From IMG/VR virus record IMGVR_UViG_3300028596_000072, positions 1 through 22,048 of that record: a stretch of 22,048 nt of DNA, one strand, 5' to 3'. How positions within the stretch are numbered: the stretch's first letter is position 1; each line of letters starts with the position of its first letter. The notes below the pieces were generated by a model that saw nothing but the letters and a program-made list of their open reading frames with translations, was not told the origin of the DNA and made no database searches. The translations under genes and the position numbers were made by a program. Shown piece after piece: positions 1-5,618 of this stretch. Source of the DNA: a virus.

Positions 1-116
1 ACCAGCCTGCGGTCTCCAGCCGGCCGTCACGCCCACGATCACGCCCTGCCCGTACAGCACTCCCGTTGCTGCGACCCTCCACCGGGCGCGCGTCCGGCTG
101 GAGACCGCAGGCTGGT
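1..116. repeat. 23-bp perfect inverted repeat at the window edge
   Basis: Bases 1-23 are the exact reverse complement of bases 94-116, with 70 bases between the arms. The right arm lies in the DUF6197-like reading frame, where it encodes RLETAGW. The left arm starts at the first base of the window. This may be a real hairpin or a fold-back artefact at a contig end, and the window alone cannot decide. Confidence 0.85.
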
Positions 117-352
117 GCACCGGCCAGCTCCGCGATAAGCAGGGCGCGGCATGCGCGATCGGCCACATCCGCGTCGAAGCACCCACCCGCGGCGCCGCAG
201 GCGATGCATGTGTCGTCCTCCTCGAAGCCATCCAGCGGGACTTCCGCGGCGTCGACACGATCCCGTCGTGGAACGACGCACAGCGCAACCCGCGGCTCGT
301 CCTGCTCTACCTCGACCGCGCCGCCGCCCTCGCCGACAGCCGCGGGCAGTAG
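2..352 (+). CDS. DUF6197-like hypothetical protein, 5' partial
   Basis: An open frame runs from the window edge to TAG at 350-352 with no ATG, GTG or TTG in frame, so the start lies upstream. The readable core contains RLETAGWCTGQL, then a helical stretch and IPSWND, and ends in an Ala-rich helix (LYLDRAAALAD). The GWC...IPSWND pattern resembles DUF6197, a small protein family common in Streptomyces and its phages and without known function. Assignment is from memory of the family pattern. The first ~30 codons are suspect because bases 1-23 copy the later RLETAGW segment in reverse complement, so they may not belong to this gene. Confidence 0.6.
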   Translation, partial: PACGLQPAVTPTITPCPYSTPVAATLHRARVRLETAGWCTGQLRDKQGAACAIGHIRVEAPTRGAAGDACVVLLEAIQRDFRGVDTIPSWNDAQRNPRLVLLYLDRAAALADSRGQ

Positions 353-451
353 CTGCGCACCCGGTCTCGAATCGGTGACCGCTCAACCGTTCCGCATACA
401 TCAACATCATCCGGCGATAACCTGCCGATCCATCACATCCATGGGGGGACC

Positions 452-982
452 ATGACCAACGACCAGCCCGAACCGCCCGCCACCCCGCCGCTCCCGGACG
501 ACGCGCCGCCGCCACCCACAGAGCCGCCCACCGCGGCCGAGACGCCGAAGAAGAGACTCAGCCCGCTCACCGCCGGACTCACCGGCCTCGCCCTCGGCGC
601 CAGCCTCATGGGCGGCATCTGGGCCATCACCGCCAACAGCGGACCCGACAAGCCCGCCGCGTTCACCCTGGAAGGCACCTTCACCCTCACCGAAGACGCC
701 ATCGCCACCGGCGACGACGATTGCTCCGGCGGCTACGACTCCGGCTACGACGACATCTCCGAAGGCACGTCCGTCACCGTGTACGGGGCGAAGGGCGACG
801 TCGTGGCCACCGGCGAGCTCGGCGACTCCACCTACGCCTCGTACATGTGCGCGTTCGACATCAGCGTGCCCGACGTGCCGAAGGGGGAACGGTTCTACAA
901 GGTCGAGGTCTCCCATCGTGGCACGCTCCAACTGTCCGCGAAGGAAGCCGAGAACGGAGAGCTCGCCGCCACCCTCGGCTAG
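452..982 (+). CDS. Single-pass membrane protein with exported two-cysteine domain
   Basis: This 176-residue protein has a Pro-rich cytoplasmic-type N-terminus (residues 1-35), a KKR positive patch, one hydrophobic segment at about 38-60, and an exported domain of about 115 residues. That domain carries two cysteines (C91, C133), which could form a disulfide, and beta-rich segments such as TSVTVYGAKGDVV and FYKVEVSHRGTL. There is no lipobox, so it is probably N-in/C-out anchored. The start is ATG 452 behind a G-rich Shine-Dalgarno sequence at 443-448. Proteins of this plan are common in Streptomyces genomes, but I know no function. A role at the host envelope, for example after infection or in lysogeny, is inference only. 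The layout matches that of the MmpS-like gene downstream. Confidence 0.85.
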   Translation: MTNDQPEPPATPPLPDDAPPPPTEPPTAAETPKKRLSPLTAGLTGLALGASLMGGIWAITANSGPDKPAAFTLEGTFTLTEDAIATGDDDCSGGYDSGYDDISEGTSVTVYGAKGDVVATGELGDSTYASYMCAFDISVPDVPKGERFYKVEVSHRGTLQLSAKEAENGELAATLG

Positions 983-1257
983 CCAGAACTCTCGGGGCCC
1001 CGGCCATTGGTCGGGGCCTTCGTCTTGCCCGGCACGGCGCGCGCCATCCAGCGGTCGTCTGTCAGCTGCTTCGGCAGCATCGCCGGCACCAGGCCCAGCG
1101 CGACCAGCTGGCGCAGCCCTTCCGCGCATTCGGCTTCGGTGTCTGCCTGCACCGCGAAACGCAACGCCATACCGGCAGTGTGGCGCCCGCGGCGGGTCTT
1201 GTAGCCCATTTGAGTGAAGACGGAATCCCGGGCCCGGTGGTGTGCAACCATCCCCAC
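979..1257 (-). CDS. Small hypothetical protein on the opposite strand
   Basis: This 92-residue frame starts at GTG 1257, with AAGGA about 10 bases upstream on this strand. ATG codons at 1251, 1209 and 1170 are alternative starts. Codons from MALRFAVQADTEAE to DRWMARAVPGK show the strong G/C third-position preference of real genes here, while the opposite-strand frames give low-complexity Arg/Pro peptides. The core looks like a small alpha-beta fold (MALRFAVQADTEAECAEGLRQLVALGLVPAML). I do not recognise a function. Its stop overlaps the stop of the membrane-protein gene, and its last codons lie in the 996-1018 hairpin. The two genes are therefore convergent and tail to tail. Confidence 0.65.
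   Translation of the reverse strand: MGMVAHHRARDSVFTQMGYKTRRGRHTAGMALRFAVQADTEAECAEGLRQLVALGLVPAMLPKQLTDDRWMARAVPGKTKAPTNGRGPESSG
996..1018. terminator. Hairpin between convergent genes
   Basis: GGCCCCG at 996-1002 pairs with CGGGGCC at 1012-1018. A G-T wobble and further CCA/TGG pairs extend the stem almost to the centre. It sits just after the + strand stop and within the 3' end of the minus gene. It is followed on + by TTCGTC, the same tail seen after the hairpin at 1983-2013. There is no long U-tract, which is usual for high-GC actinobacterial terminators. Confidence 0.65.
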
Positions 1258-1265
1258 TCTTTACA

Positions 1266-1282
1266 TGTCCTTCACATGGACA
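1266..1282. promoter_or_regulatory. Possible operator dyad upstream of the MmpS-like gene
   Basis: TGTCC and GGACA flank a 7-base spacer (TTCACAT) in the 45-base gap between the GTG start of the minus gene and ATG 1303. The gap separates divergently started genes, so a shared control element is plausible. The half-sites are only 5 bp, so chance is a real alternative. Confidence 0.25.
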
Positions 1283-1302
1283 CCGCACCTCCAGGGGGAC
1301 CC

Positions 1303-1965
1303 ATGAGCGACCAGTACCCGCAGCAGCCTCAGCAGCCGAACTGGGGCCAGCAGCCCACGCAGCCCGGATACGGCTACCCGCAGCAGCCCGGCTACCCGCA
1401 GCCGCAGCCGCCGAAGAAGCGCAGCATCGGCAAGATCCTCGGCATCACCGGCGGCGTGTTCGTCGGCCTCATCGTCATCGCAGCCATCGCAGGCGGCGGG
1501 GAAGACGGCGACAAGAAGGACAGCGGAAGCGACAAGGCCGCCGCCGTCACCAGCGACAAGCCCAAGGCCGCCACCGACGACAAGGCCGAAGAGCTGGCCA
1601 AGGAAGAGCCGGCCGCCGAGGAGAAGACCGAAGCCCCGGCCAAGGAAGAGAAGAAGGACAAGCCGAAGGTCGTCACCTTCAAGGTGTGGGGCACCGCCCC
1701 CGCCGGCGCACTCGGCCCCCTCGACATCAGCTACGGCTCCGACAGCGACAGCCGCAAAGGCGAGTTCAAGGACGGCAAGTTCGAGGCCACGCTCCCGCTG
1801 AAGGACGACGCGATGTACTACAACGTCATGGCCCAGCTGCAGGGCTCCGGCGACATCAACTGCTCCGTCACAGTTGACGGCGAGACGAAGAGCGCCCACG
1901 CCTCGGGCGACTACAACATCTGCAACGCCCAGCTGAGCGGCGGCCTGTTCGGCGGCTGGAGCTGA
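1303..1965 (+). CDS. Proline-rich membrane-anchored protein with MmpS-like domain
   Basis: This 220-residue protein has four parts. Residues 1-37 are a Tyr/Pro/Gln-rich cytoplasmic tail (PQQPGYPQPQ). A KKR patch is followed by a transmembrane helix at about 43-65. A charged Lys/Glu/Ala linker spans about 68-122. A C-terminal beta-sandwich-like domain (about 122-212) starts VVTFKVWG and has cysteines at C187 and C207. The domain pattern, with an early ITY/ISY strand, a late C-x-VTVDG strand and a final Cys, resembles the exported domain of MmpS-type accessory proteins of actinobacteria. The start is ATG 1303 after AGGGGGA. Function in a phage is unknown; envelope remodelling or superinfection exclusion is inference. 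It ends at a strong hairpin shared with the convergent gene 2018-2251. Confidence 0.85.
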   Translation: MSDQYPQQPQQPNWGQQPTQPGYGYPQQPGYPQPQPPKKRSIGKILGITGGVFVGLIVIAAIAGGGEDGDKKDSGSDKAAAVTSDKPKAATDDKAEELAKEEPAAEEKTEAPAKEEKKDKPKVVTFKVWGTAPAGALGPLDISYGSDSDSRKGEFKDGKFEATLPLKDDAMYYNVMAQLQGSGDINCSVTVDGETKSAHASGDYNICNAQLSGGLFGGWS

Positions 1966-1982
1966 CGCACGCACCACAGACC

Positions 1983-2013
1983 GGCCCGGCTCGCGCCCGT
2001 GCGCGGCCGGGCC
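1983..2013. terminator. Bidirectional terminator hairpin
   Basis: GGCCCGGC at 1983-1990 pairs with GCCGGGCC at 2006-2013, with further GC pairing inside the loop. It lies in the 52-base gap between convergent stops at 1965 and 2018, the classic position for a two-way terminator. It is followed on + by TTCGTCA. Confidence 0.75.
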
Positions 2014-2017
2014 TTCG

Positions 2018-2251
2018 TCATGCGGTGGGCGGGCGAAGCGCCGCAAGTTCCGCGTGGAGTTGCCGGTTGAGCGCGTCCGTGTGGTCCTGGATTCGCCGGT
2101 GCGCGGCGGCGATAGCCTGCGTCGCCTGCTCGCGCGGCACGGTGAAGATGGTGCAGTCCAGCAGATGCAGGTCGAGGCCCTTGCACGAGCAGCCCTCGAC
2201 GCGGGACACCTCGGGCGGAGTTGGTACGACCGGGAGATGCAGCAGGCTCAT
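2018..2251 (-). CDS. Small hypothetical protein with CSC motif, opposite strand
   Basis: This 77-residue protein reads MSLLHLPVVPTPPEVSRVEG, then CSCKGLDLHLLDCTIF and a C-terminal helix (ATQAIAAAHRRIQDHTDALNRQL). Cysteines at CxC and DC could bind a metal or form a disulfide. ATG 2251 is chosen because the family-like sequence starts there; an open frame continues upstream to 2350 but reads as low-quality sequence. The Shine-Dalgarno is weak (GGGG just upstream). Codon third positions fit a real gene. I do not recognise a function. It converges on the 1983-2013 terminator and diverges from the zinc-ribbon operon that starts at 2368. Confidence 0.65.
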   Translation of the reverse strand: MSLLHLPVVPTPPEVSRVEGCSCKGLDLHLLDCTIFTVPREQATQAIAAAHRRIQDHTDALNRQLHAELAALRPPTA

Positions 2252-2367
2252 GGCCCCAGCATCCCAGATGCCTCCGTCTGCGCCATTGGCCCCGACTGTC
2301 AACCCCACATGCCACCATTGGCTCAAAGGTTGTCTGCTTCCCCGTACCACCGCCGAGGAGCTGAGCC
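2252..2367. promoter_or_regulatory. Divergent intergenic region before the Thg1 operon
   Basis: These 116 bases separate the minus-strand gene (start 2251) from the GTG-started zinc-ribbon gene at 2368, so promoters for both directions are expected here. The segment around 2310-2340 is AT-richer than its surroundings. I could not identify a convincing -35/-10 pair. GAGGAG at 2354-2359 is the Shine-Dalgarno sequence of the + gene. Confidence 0.35.
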
Positions 2368-3096
2368 GTGAACGACCTCGCCGTGCTCGAAGACTATGCG
2401 TGGCCCGTCTGCGTCACCCCGAACTGCAACCGCCAACTCTGGGTCGCCGAAGCTGGGAGGTGGGCTTGCCATCCATGTGAGGAACGCACCGCGGCCCGCA
2501 TATCCGAACTCCCCGTCCTCTTCCGCCGACTGGACACGACGGCCGCCCTGATGAAGGGCGCCTCCCGTGGCGGCAGTCCGACCTCGGGGAGCCGCATCCC
2601 GCCGATCCCGCCCCGGTTGAACGTCCTCAACCTGGTGTCGCCAGGCGGTGTTGCGGCCCGGCTGTCGGCGATCGAGGACGCGTGGCGGCAGACGCTCGGC
2701 TGGACCATCGCTCCCTGGCGCGGCAGCCCAAGGCAGGCGATCCCGCACCACGTTGAGTTCCTCACCAACAACCTCCTGTGGGCCTGCTCTAGCTATGAGG
2801 CGGTCGGGCAGGACATTGATGACCTGCGACGCCTGCACAGCGAATGCACGTCGGTCGCCAACGATGAGCGGCGTCCGGGCCGGGTGCAGATCGGCAACTG
2901 CCCCGTGCGCGTCGACGACGAACTGTGCTGGACGCCGCTCACCGCCACCGCCGCCAGCCACCGCGTCCGATGCGGCGGCTGTGGGAGCCGTTGGGAGACG
3001 CTGGGGGAGTGGCGGGAACTCCGGGCAGCGCAAGAAGCCGCGCTCGCCGAGATGGCGCGGCAGCAGGAAGCCGAAGCGGCAGGAGTCGCGGCATGA
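2368..3096 (+). CDS. Double zinc-ribbon hypothetical protein, first gene of the Thg1 operon
   Basis: This 242-residue protein starts at GTG 2368, nine bases after GAGGAG. It has two putative metal sites: C15/C20 with C34/C37 near the N-terminus, and C178/C187 with C202/C205 (CGGC) near the C-terminus. A helical middle region lies between them (residues ~95-165, including HHVEFLTNNLLWACSSYEA), and the protein ends in a charged helix. The plan suggests a nucleic-acid or protein adaptor, and similar zinc-ribbon proteins occur in Streptomyces phages and mobile elements without a known role. Its stop overlaps the next start (ATGA at 3093-3096), so it heads a coupled operon that reaches the Thg1-like polymerase. 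A functional link to that enzyme is inference from position. Confidence 0.85.
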   Translation: MNDLAVLEDYAWPVCVTPNCNRQLWVAEAGRWACHPCEERTAARISELPVLFRRLDTTAALMKGASRGGSPTSGSRIPPIPPRLNVLNLVSPGGVAARLSAIEDAWRQTLGWTIAPWRGSPRQAIPHHVEFLTNNLLWACSSYEAVGQDIDDLRRLHSECTSVANDERRPGRVQIGNCPVRVDDELCWTPLTATAASHRVRCGGCGSRWETLGEWRELRAAQEAALAEMARQQEAEAAGVAA

Positions 3097-3425
3097 CGCT
3101 CGACCTGCCATTGGACGTTCGGTACCGGAACGTCGACGGGCCTCTAGCCGCGTACAAGGCCGCACAACCCTGGACTTCTGCGCTCCAGCAAGAGGTGAAG
3201 GAAGCCTTCGAGCGCGACCAAGAGGCGACCAGTCTGACCGCTCCCCTCGTCGCCACCGTCAGATATCGCTGCCCGAGCTGCGAGATCCGCCAGGACGAGA
3301 TCCGGTTCGAATCTCTCGCCTTCTACGCCGACGAGGACTTCCATCAGCTGACCCCGATGGGGCATGGGGAGCTGATCACCATGGTCACCTGTGGGCACCA
3401 GTTCCGGAGGGAGCTCTCGCAATGA
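3093..3425 (+). CDS. Small zinc-ribbon hypothetical protein
   Basis: This 110-residue protein starts at ATG 3093, overlapping the previous stop, with AGGAG at 3081-3085. A helical N-terminal half (QPWTSALQQEVKEAFERD) precedes a CPSC pair (C60, C63) and a TCGH pair (C100, H102) that together form a likely treble-clef or ribbon zinc site. I know no function. It is translationally coupled on both sides (ATGA at 3422-3425). Two zinc-binding proteins in a row before a tRNA-processing enzyme suggest RNA or DNA binding, but that is inference. Confidence 0.85.
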   Translation: MTLDLPLDVRYRNVDGPLAAYKAAQPWTSALQQEVKEAFERDQEATSLTAPLVATVRYRCPSCEIRQDEIRFESLAFYADEDFHQLTPMGHGELITMVTCGHQFRRELSQ

Positions 3426-3655
3426 GCGCCCCCCTGCCTCACGCGGCGGATCGTCTGCCGATCGTGACCGCCAGCGATGGTCAGCCGTACATCTCATGCG
3501 CGGCCGTCCTGGCCCTGCTGCGCGCTATCGCCGAATCCTGCCGCAACCTCGCCGACGACCCCGACTGCACCCTCCCCGGCGCCGGAGCGGCCATCGACAT
3601 CGAAGCCGACGCCCTCGAAGCACGCGCCATCGCCCACACCACGGAGACAGCATGA
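3422..3655 (+). CDS. Small hypothetical protein
   Basis: This 77-residue protein starts at ATG 3422 with a strong GGAGGGAG at 3406-3413. Its stop overlaps the next ATG (ATGA at 3652-3655). A short N-terminal segment with GQPYISCAAVLALLRAIAESC suggests an amphipathic helix, followed by an acidic linker (AAIDIEADALEARA). There is no recognisable domain. The overlaps place it in the same operon as the Thg1-like gene, where it may simply be a linker or a small partner protein. Confidence 0.8.
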   Translation: MSAPLPHAADRLPIVTASDGQPYISCAAVLALLRAIAESCRNLADDPDCTLPGAGAAIDIEADALEARAIAHTTETA

Positions 3656-4437
3656 GCGACAACAGCGCGCTGGGCTACCGCATGAAGGCCTACGAGGCCG
3701 CGCACCGTGCCATCCTCCCGCGCCGCACGTACTGCCTGATCCGTTGTGACGGGCGCTCCTTTCACACCTACCTGCGGGGCTGCCAGAAGCCCTTCGACGA
3801 GCAGTTCATCTCCGACATGGACGCCGTAGCCGAAGCGCTTTGCGCAGAGATCTCCGGTGCTGTGTTCGCGTACACGCAGTCCGACGAGATCAGCGTCCTC
3901 GTCACCGACTTCGCCACCATCCAGACCCAGCCCTGGTTCGACGGCGTCGTCGCCAAGCTGGTATCCATATCGGCATCGCTGGCGACCGCCGTCCTCAACG
4001 AGCGCCGGCCCAACAAACGGGCCCTGTTCGACGCCCGCGTCTTCACCATCAGCGACCCCGTCGAAGTCGCGAACTACTTCCTGTGGCGGCAACGCGACGC
4101 CGTCCGGAACTCGATCAGCATGGCCGCGCAAGCCCACTTCTCCCACAAGCGCCTGCACGGCGTCAGCAGTGCAGGCATGCAGGAACTACTCTTCAGTGAG
4201 GCCGGAGTGAACTGGAACGACTACCCAGACGGCTGCAAGCGCGGACGCATCACCACCCGGCGCACCGGGGAACGGCCCGTCGAGTACGTCGACAAGCGCA
4301 CCAGCCAGACCGTGCAGACAACGGCCGTCCGCTCATGGTGGGAGACGACCGCGGCGCGGCACTTCACCACCAAGCCCGGCGACTGGCTCGCTGAGACGAT
4401 CCCCGAGTTGCCGTCGCTGCGTCGGGACGCGCCGTGA
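3652..4437 (+). CDS. Thg1-like tRNA 3'-5' polymerase (tRNA-His guanylyltransferase family)
   Basis: This 261-residue protein shows the Thg1 family pattern. LIRCDGRSFHTY (residues 29-40) carries catalytic D33 with DGR. FAYTQSDEISVL (72-83) carries the second metal-binding acidic pair (D78, E79). FDARVF and the segment WRQRDAVRNSIS match the C-terminal half of the palm and hand. LLFSEAGVNWND and KRGRITTRR match the conserved tail. Family members add nucleotides in the 3'-5' direction to tRNA 5' ends. Eukaryotic Thg1 adds G-1 to tRNA-His, and Thg1-like proteins repair 5'-truncated tRNAs by templated addition. The RNSI segment replaces the HINN motif of eukaryotic Thg1, which points to the repair-type branch. 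It is coupled by ATGA to the gene before and GTGA to the gene after. The length is typical. No phage tRNA gene was seen nearby. Confidence 0.92.
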   Translation: MSDNSALGYRMKAYEAAHRAILPRRTYCLIRCDGRSFHTYLRGCQKPFDEQFISDMDAVAEALCAEISGAVFAYTQSDEISVLVTDFATIQTQPWFDGVVAKLVSISASLATAVLNERRPNKRALFDARVFTISDPVEVANYFLWRQRDAVRNSISMAAQAHFSHKRLHGVSSAGMQELLFSEAGVNWNDYPDGCKRGRITTRRTGERPVEYVDKRTSQTVQTTAVRSWWETTAARHFTTKPGDWLAETIPELPSLRRDAP

Positions 4438-4769
4438 GCGTCACGCTGCTCAACCTTGCCGACACCTACGAGCGCCAGGCCGACAGAATGGGGACCTCGC
4501 AGCGATGTCGATTGGCGCTCCGAGACTCGGCGGCCCTGTTCCGCCGCATGGTCTGCAATCGGCAGGCCGCCGACCCGACCAGGCTGCAGCTCGACCTCGC
4601 GATGCTCCTCGACGTCGCCGAACGCTGGTGCCGCCAGCATGGCTATCGGGCTGTCGTCGGACACGGCGGCTACATCCTCCAACGCAACGACGAGCCCGCG
4701 ATCGTCGCAGCATTTGGCGAAACGCTGCTGTGGGACGGAGAGCGAATCACGGTGGAGGCGAACCGCTGA
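4434..4769 (+). CDS. Hypothetical protein, last gene of the Thg1 operon
   Basis: This 111-residue protein starts at GTG 4434, overlapping the Thg1-like stop (GTGA). The Shine-Dalgarno is weak, so it probably depends on translational coupling. The N-terminal two thirds look helical (YERQADRMG, LALRDSAALFRRM, LQLDLAMLLDVAERWCRQHGY), followed by a short beta-rich tail (AVVGHGGYIL, TLLWDGERITVEANR). There is no recognised domain. Immediately after its stop comes the 4771-4798 hairpin, which likely ends the operon. Confidence 0.8.
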   Translation: MSVTLLNLADTYERQADRMGTSQRCRLALRDSAALFRRMVCNRQAADPTRLQLDLAMLLDVAERWCRQHGYRAVVGHGGYILQRNDEPAIVAAFGETLLWDGERITVEANR

Positions 4770-4770
4770 G

Positions 4771-4798
4771 CCCCTCATTGCCACTTTGGCAACAGGGG
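4771..4798 (+). terminator. Hairpin closing the Thg1 operon, with perfect inner palindrome
   Basis: CCCCT at 4771-4775 pairs with AGGGG at 4794-4798. Inside lies TTGCCA-CTT-TGGCAA (4778-4792), a perfect inverted repeat. It begins just after the stop at 4767-4769, so it can act as an RNA hairpin. The inner palindrome sits 6 bases before a candidate -35 box, so it could also be a DNA operator. Confidence 0.5.
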
Positions 4799-4828
4799 TT
4801 GCCGCGTGATCAGCGGCGAGCGTATGGT
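4799..4828 (+). promoter_or_regulatory. Candidate promoter for the HTH gene
   Basis: TTGCCG (4799-4804) and TATGGT (4823-4828) are spaced by 18 bases and resemble -35 and -10 elements of a housekeeping-sigma promoter. The spacer holds the palindrome TGATCA (4807-4812), and TTGCCACTTTGGCAA lies just upstream. Transcription would start near 4835, about 70 bases before the HTH gene. Confidence 0.45.
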
Positions 4829-4857
4829 GTGCTCCAATCGATCTCGCTGTGTCTGGA

Positions 4858-4882
4858 GGGCCGCCACCGCTGGCGGCCCTTT
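4858..4882 (+). terminator. Strong hairpin plus T-run in the HTH gene leader
   Basis: GGGCCGCCA (4858-4866) pairs perfectly with TGGCGGCCC (4871-4879) around a CCGC loop, followed by TTT. It lies between the candidate promoter and the HTH start at 4904. It could be an attenuator, or it could terminate a roughly 45-50 nt transcript. Confidence 0.65.
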
Positions 4883-4903
4883 CGCGTACCCGGGGGTGAA
4901 CTC

Positions 4904-5149
4904 ATGCCCCCACACCTCGTCCCCGAGGACCTCGCCGCCTACTGGACCGGCCGACCCGCTACCACCATCCGGCGCTGGGCAGCCGAAGGCAGACTCACCC
5001 GCCACTACGACCCGGCACGGCGACGCAACGGCGTCCTCTACGACCTCGCCGAACTCCCCGAAGCCAAGCGGGACTCGGACACGCGTGAGCTGATCGAACC
5101 CGGGCCCACCCCCGACATCATCCAGACCGCACCCTTACTGGCCGCCTGA
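4904..5149 (+). CDS. Small MerR-type helix-turn-helix DNA-binding protein
   Basis: This 81-residue protein starts at ATG 4904 after GGGGGTG. Residues 8-34 (EDLAAYWTGRPATTIRRWAA, then EGRLTRH) match a winged or MerR-like helix-turn-helix of the excisionase/AlpA size class, in which DLAAYW precedes the turn and TIRRWAAEG is the recognition helix. The following NGVLYDLAEL strand fits the wing. Such proteins act as excisionases or small repressors/activators. No integrase is visible, so either role is open. It follows a promoter-plus-attenuator leader and precedes the tail appendage genes, so it could control the late tail genes; this is inference. Confidence 0.8.
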   Translation: MPPHLVPEDLAAYWTGRPATTIRRWAAEGRLTRHYDPARRRNGVLYDLAELPEAKRDSDTRELIEPGPTPDIIQTAPLLAA

Positions 5150-5160
5150 ACCCCTGCGCG

Positions 5161-5243
5161 CGGTGGCAGCAGCGCAGGACGGCCCTCGAAGCGCCTCGCG
5201 CTCGGGCCACCGTCCGCCCGGCCTAGTGGGGGCCGGGCGGACG
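5161..5243 (+). promoter_or_regulatory. Structured leader with competing hairpins
   Basis: Two strong structures overlap and exclude each other. The downstream one is a 13-bp perfect stem, CGTCCGCCCGGCC (5211-5223) with its complement at 5231-5243, around a 7-base loop. The upstream one pairs GGACGG (about 5178-5183) with CCGTCC (5210-5215), containing an inner AGCGC-CTC-GCGCT hairpin. CGGTGGC (5161-5167) can also pair with GCCACCG (5206-5212). They precede GGGAGG and ATG 5261. Confidence 0.5.
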
Positions 5244-5260
5244 AAGACCTGGGAGGTGCG

Positions 5261-5521
5261 ATGCCGGACGCGATCTACCGCTACGAAGTGCCGGTCGACG
5301 ACCGCTGGCACCCCCTCCAACTGTCCGGGCCGATCGTGCACGTCGGATGTCGCAAAGTGCATTCCGTCGAAGTCTGGGCCGTCCACACCGACGACCCCGT
5401 CGAGACCCGCAGCTTCCGCGTCTACGGCACCGGCCACACCCTGCCGCCCGACGTCCAGCACATCGGCACCGCACTCGCACCAGGCGGGCAGCTCGTCTGG
5501 CACCTCATCGAAACCGCATAG
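5261..5521 (+). CDS. DUF7352-like hypothetical protein
   Basis: This 86-residue protein starts at ATG 5261 behind GGGAGG (5251-5256). The sequence is all-beta: IYRYEVPVDD, then HPLQLSGPIVHVGC, VEVWAVHTDD, RSFRVYGTGHTLP and a C-terminal IGTALAPGGQLVWHLIE. The order 'lW/VWA-vd', 'F-v-GTG', 'yIGT', 'vWHlfE' matches a small family often found in phage genomes (DUF7352, from memory of the pattern), with no known function. It sits between two 13-bp hairpins at the head of the tail appendage block. Confidence 0.75.
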   Translation: MPDAIYRYEVPVDDRWHPLQLSGPIVHVGCRKVHSVEVWAVHTDDPVETRSFRVYGTGHTLPPDVQHIGTALAPGGQLVWHLIETA

Positions 5522-5554
5522 CCCGGGGCTGGCCGCTCACTCCGAGCCCCGCAC

Positions 5555-5595
5555 GTCCCGCCGCCCGCCATCCCCCATGCCACGGGCGGCGGGAC
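5555..5595 (+). terminator. 13-bp stem hairpin before the tail genes
   Basis: The 13-base arm at 5555-5567 pairs perfectly with 5583-5595, with a 15-base loop (5568-5582). A smaller GGGGCT/AGCCCC hairpin lies just upstream (5525-5530 with 5545-5550). The pair follows the stop at 5521 and precedes AGGAGG and ATG 5619. It may terminate the upstream transcript or stabilise the 5' end of the tail-gene message. Confidence 0.6.
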
Positions 5596-5618
5596 CCCGA
5601 CACCGCCAGGAGGCGTCC

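Noticed and set aside
721-1302. Upstream extension of the MmpS-like gene to 721
   Set aside because: The extension is Arg-rich shadow sequence that overlaps the first membrane-protein gene and the hairpin; ATG 1303 has a good G-rich ribosome site.
3295-3320. T-arm-like sequence GGTTCGAATC suggesting a tRNA gene
   Set aside because: It lies inside the coding frame of a supported gene (encoding IRFESLA), the T-stem does not pair correctly and no acceptor or anticodon arm is present.
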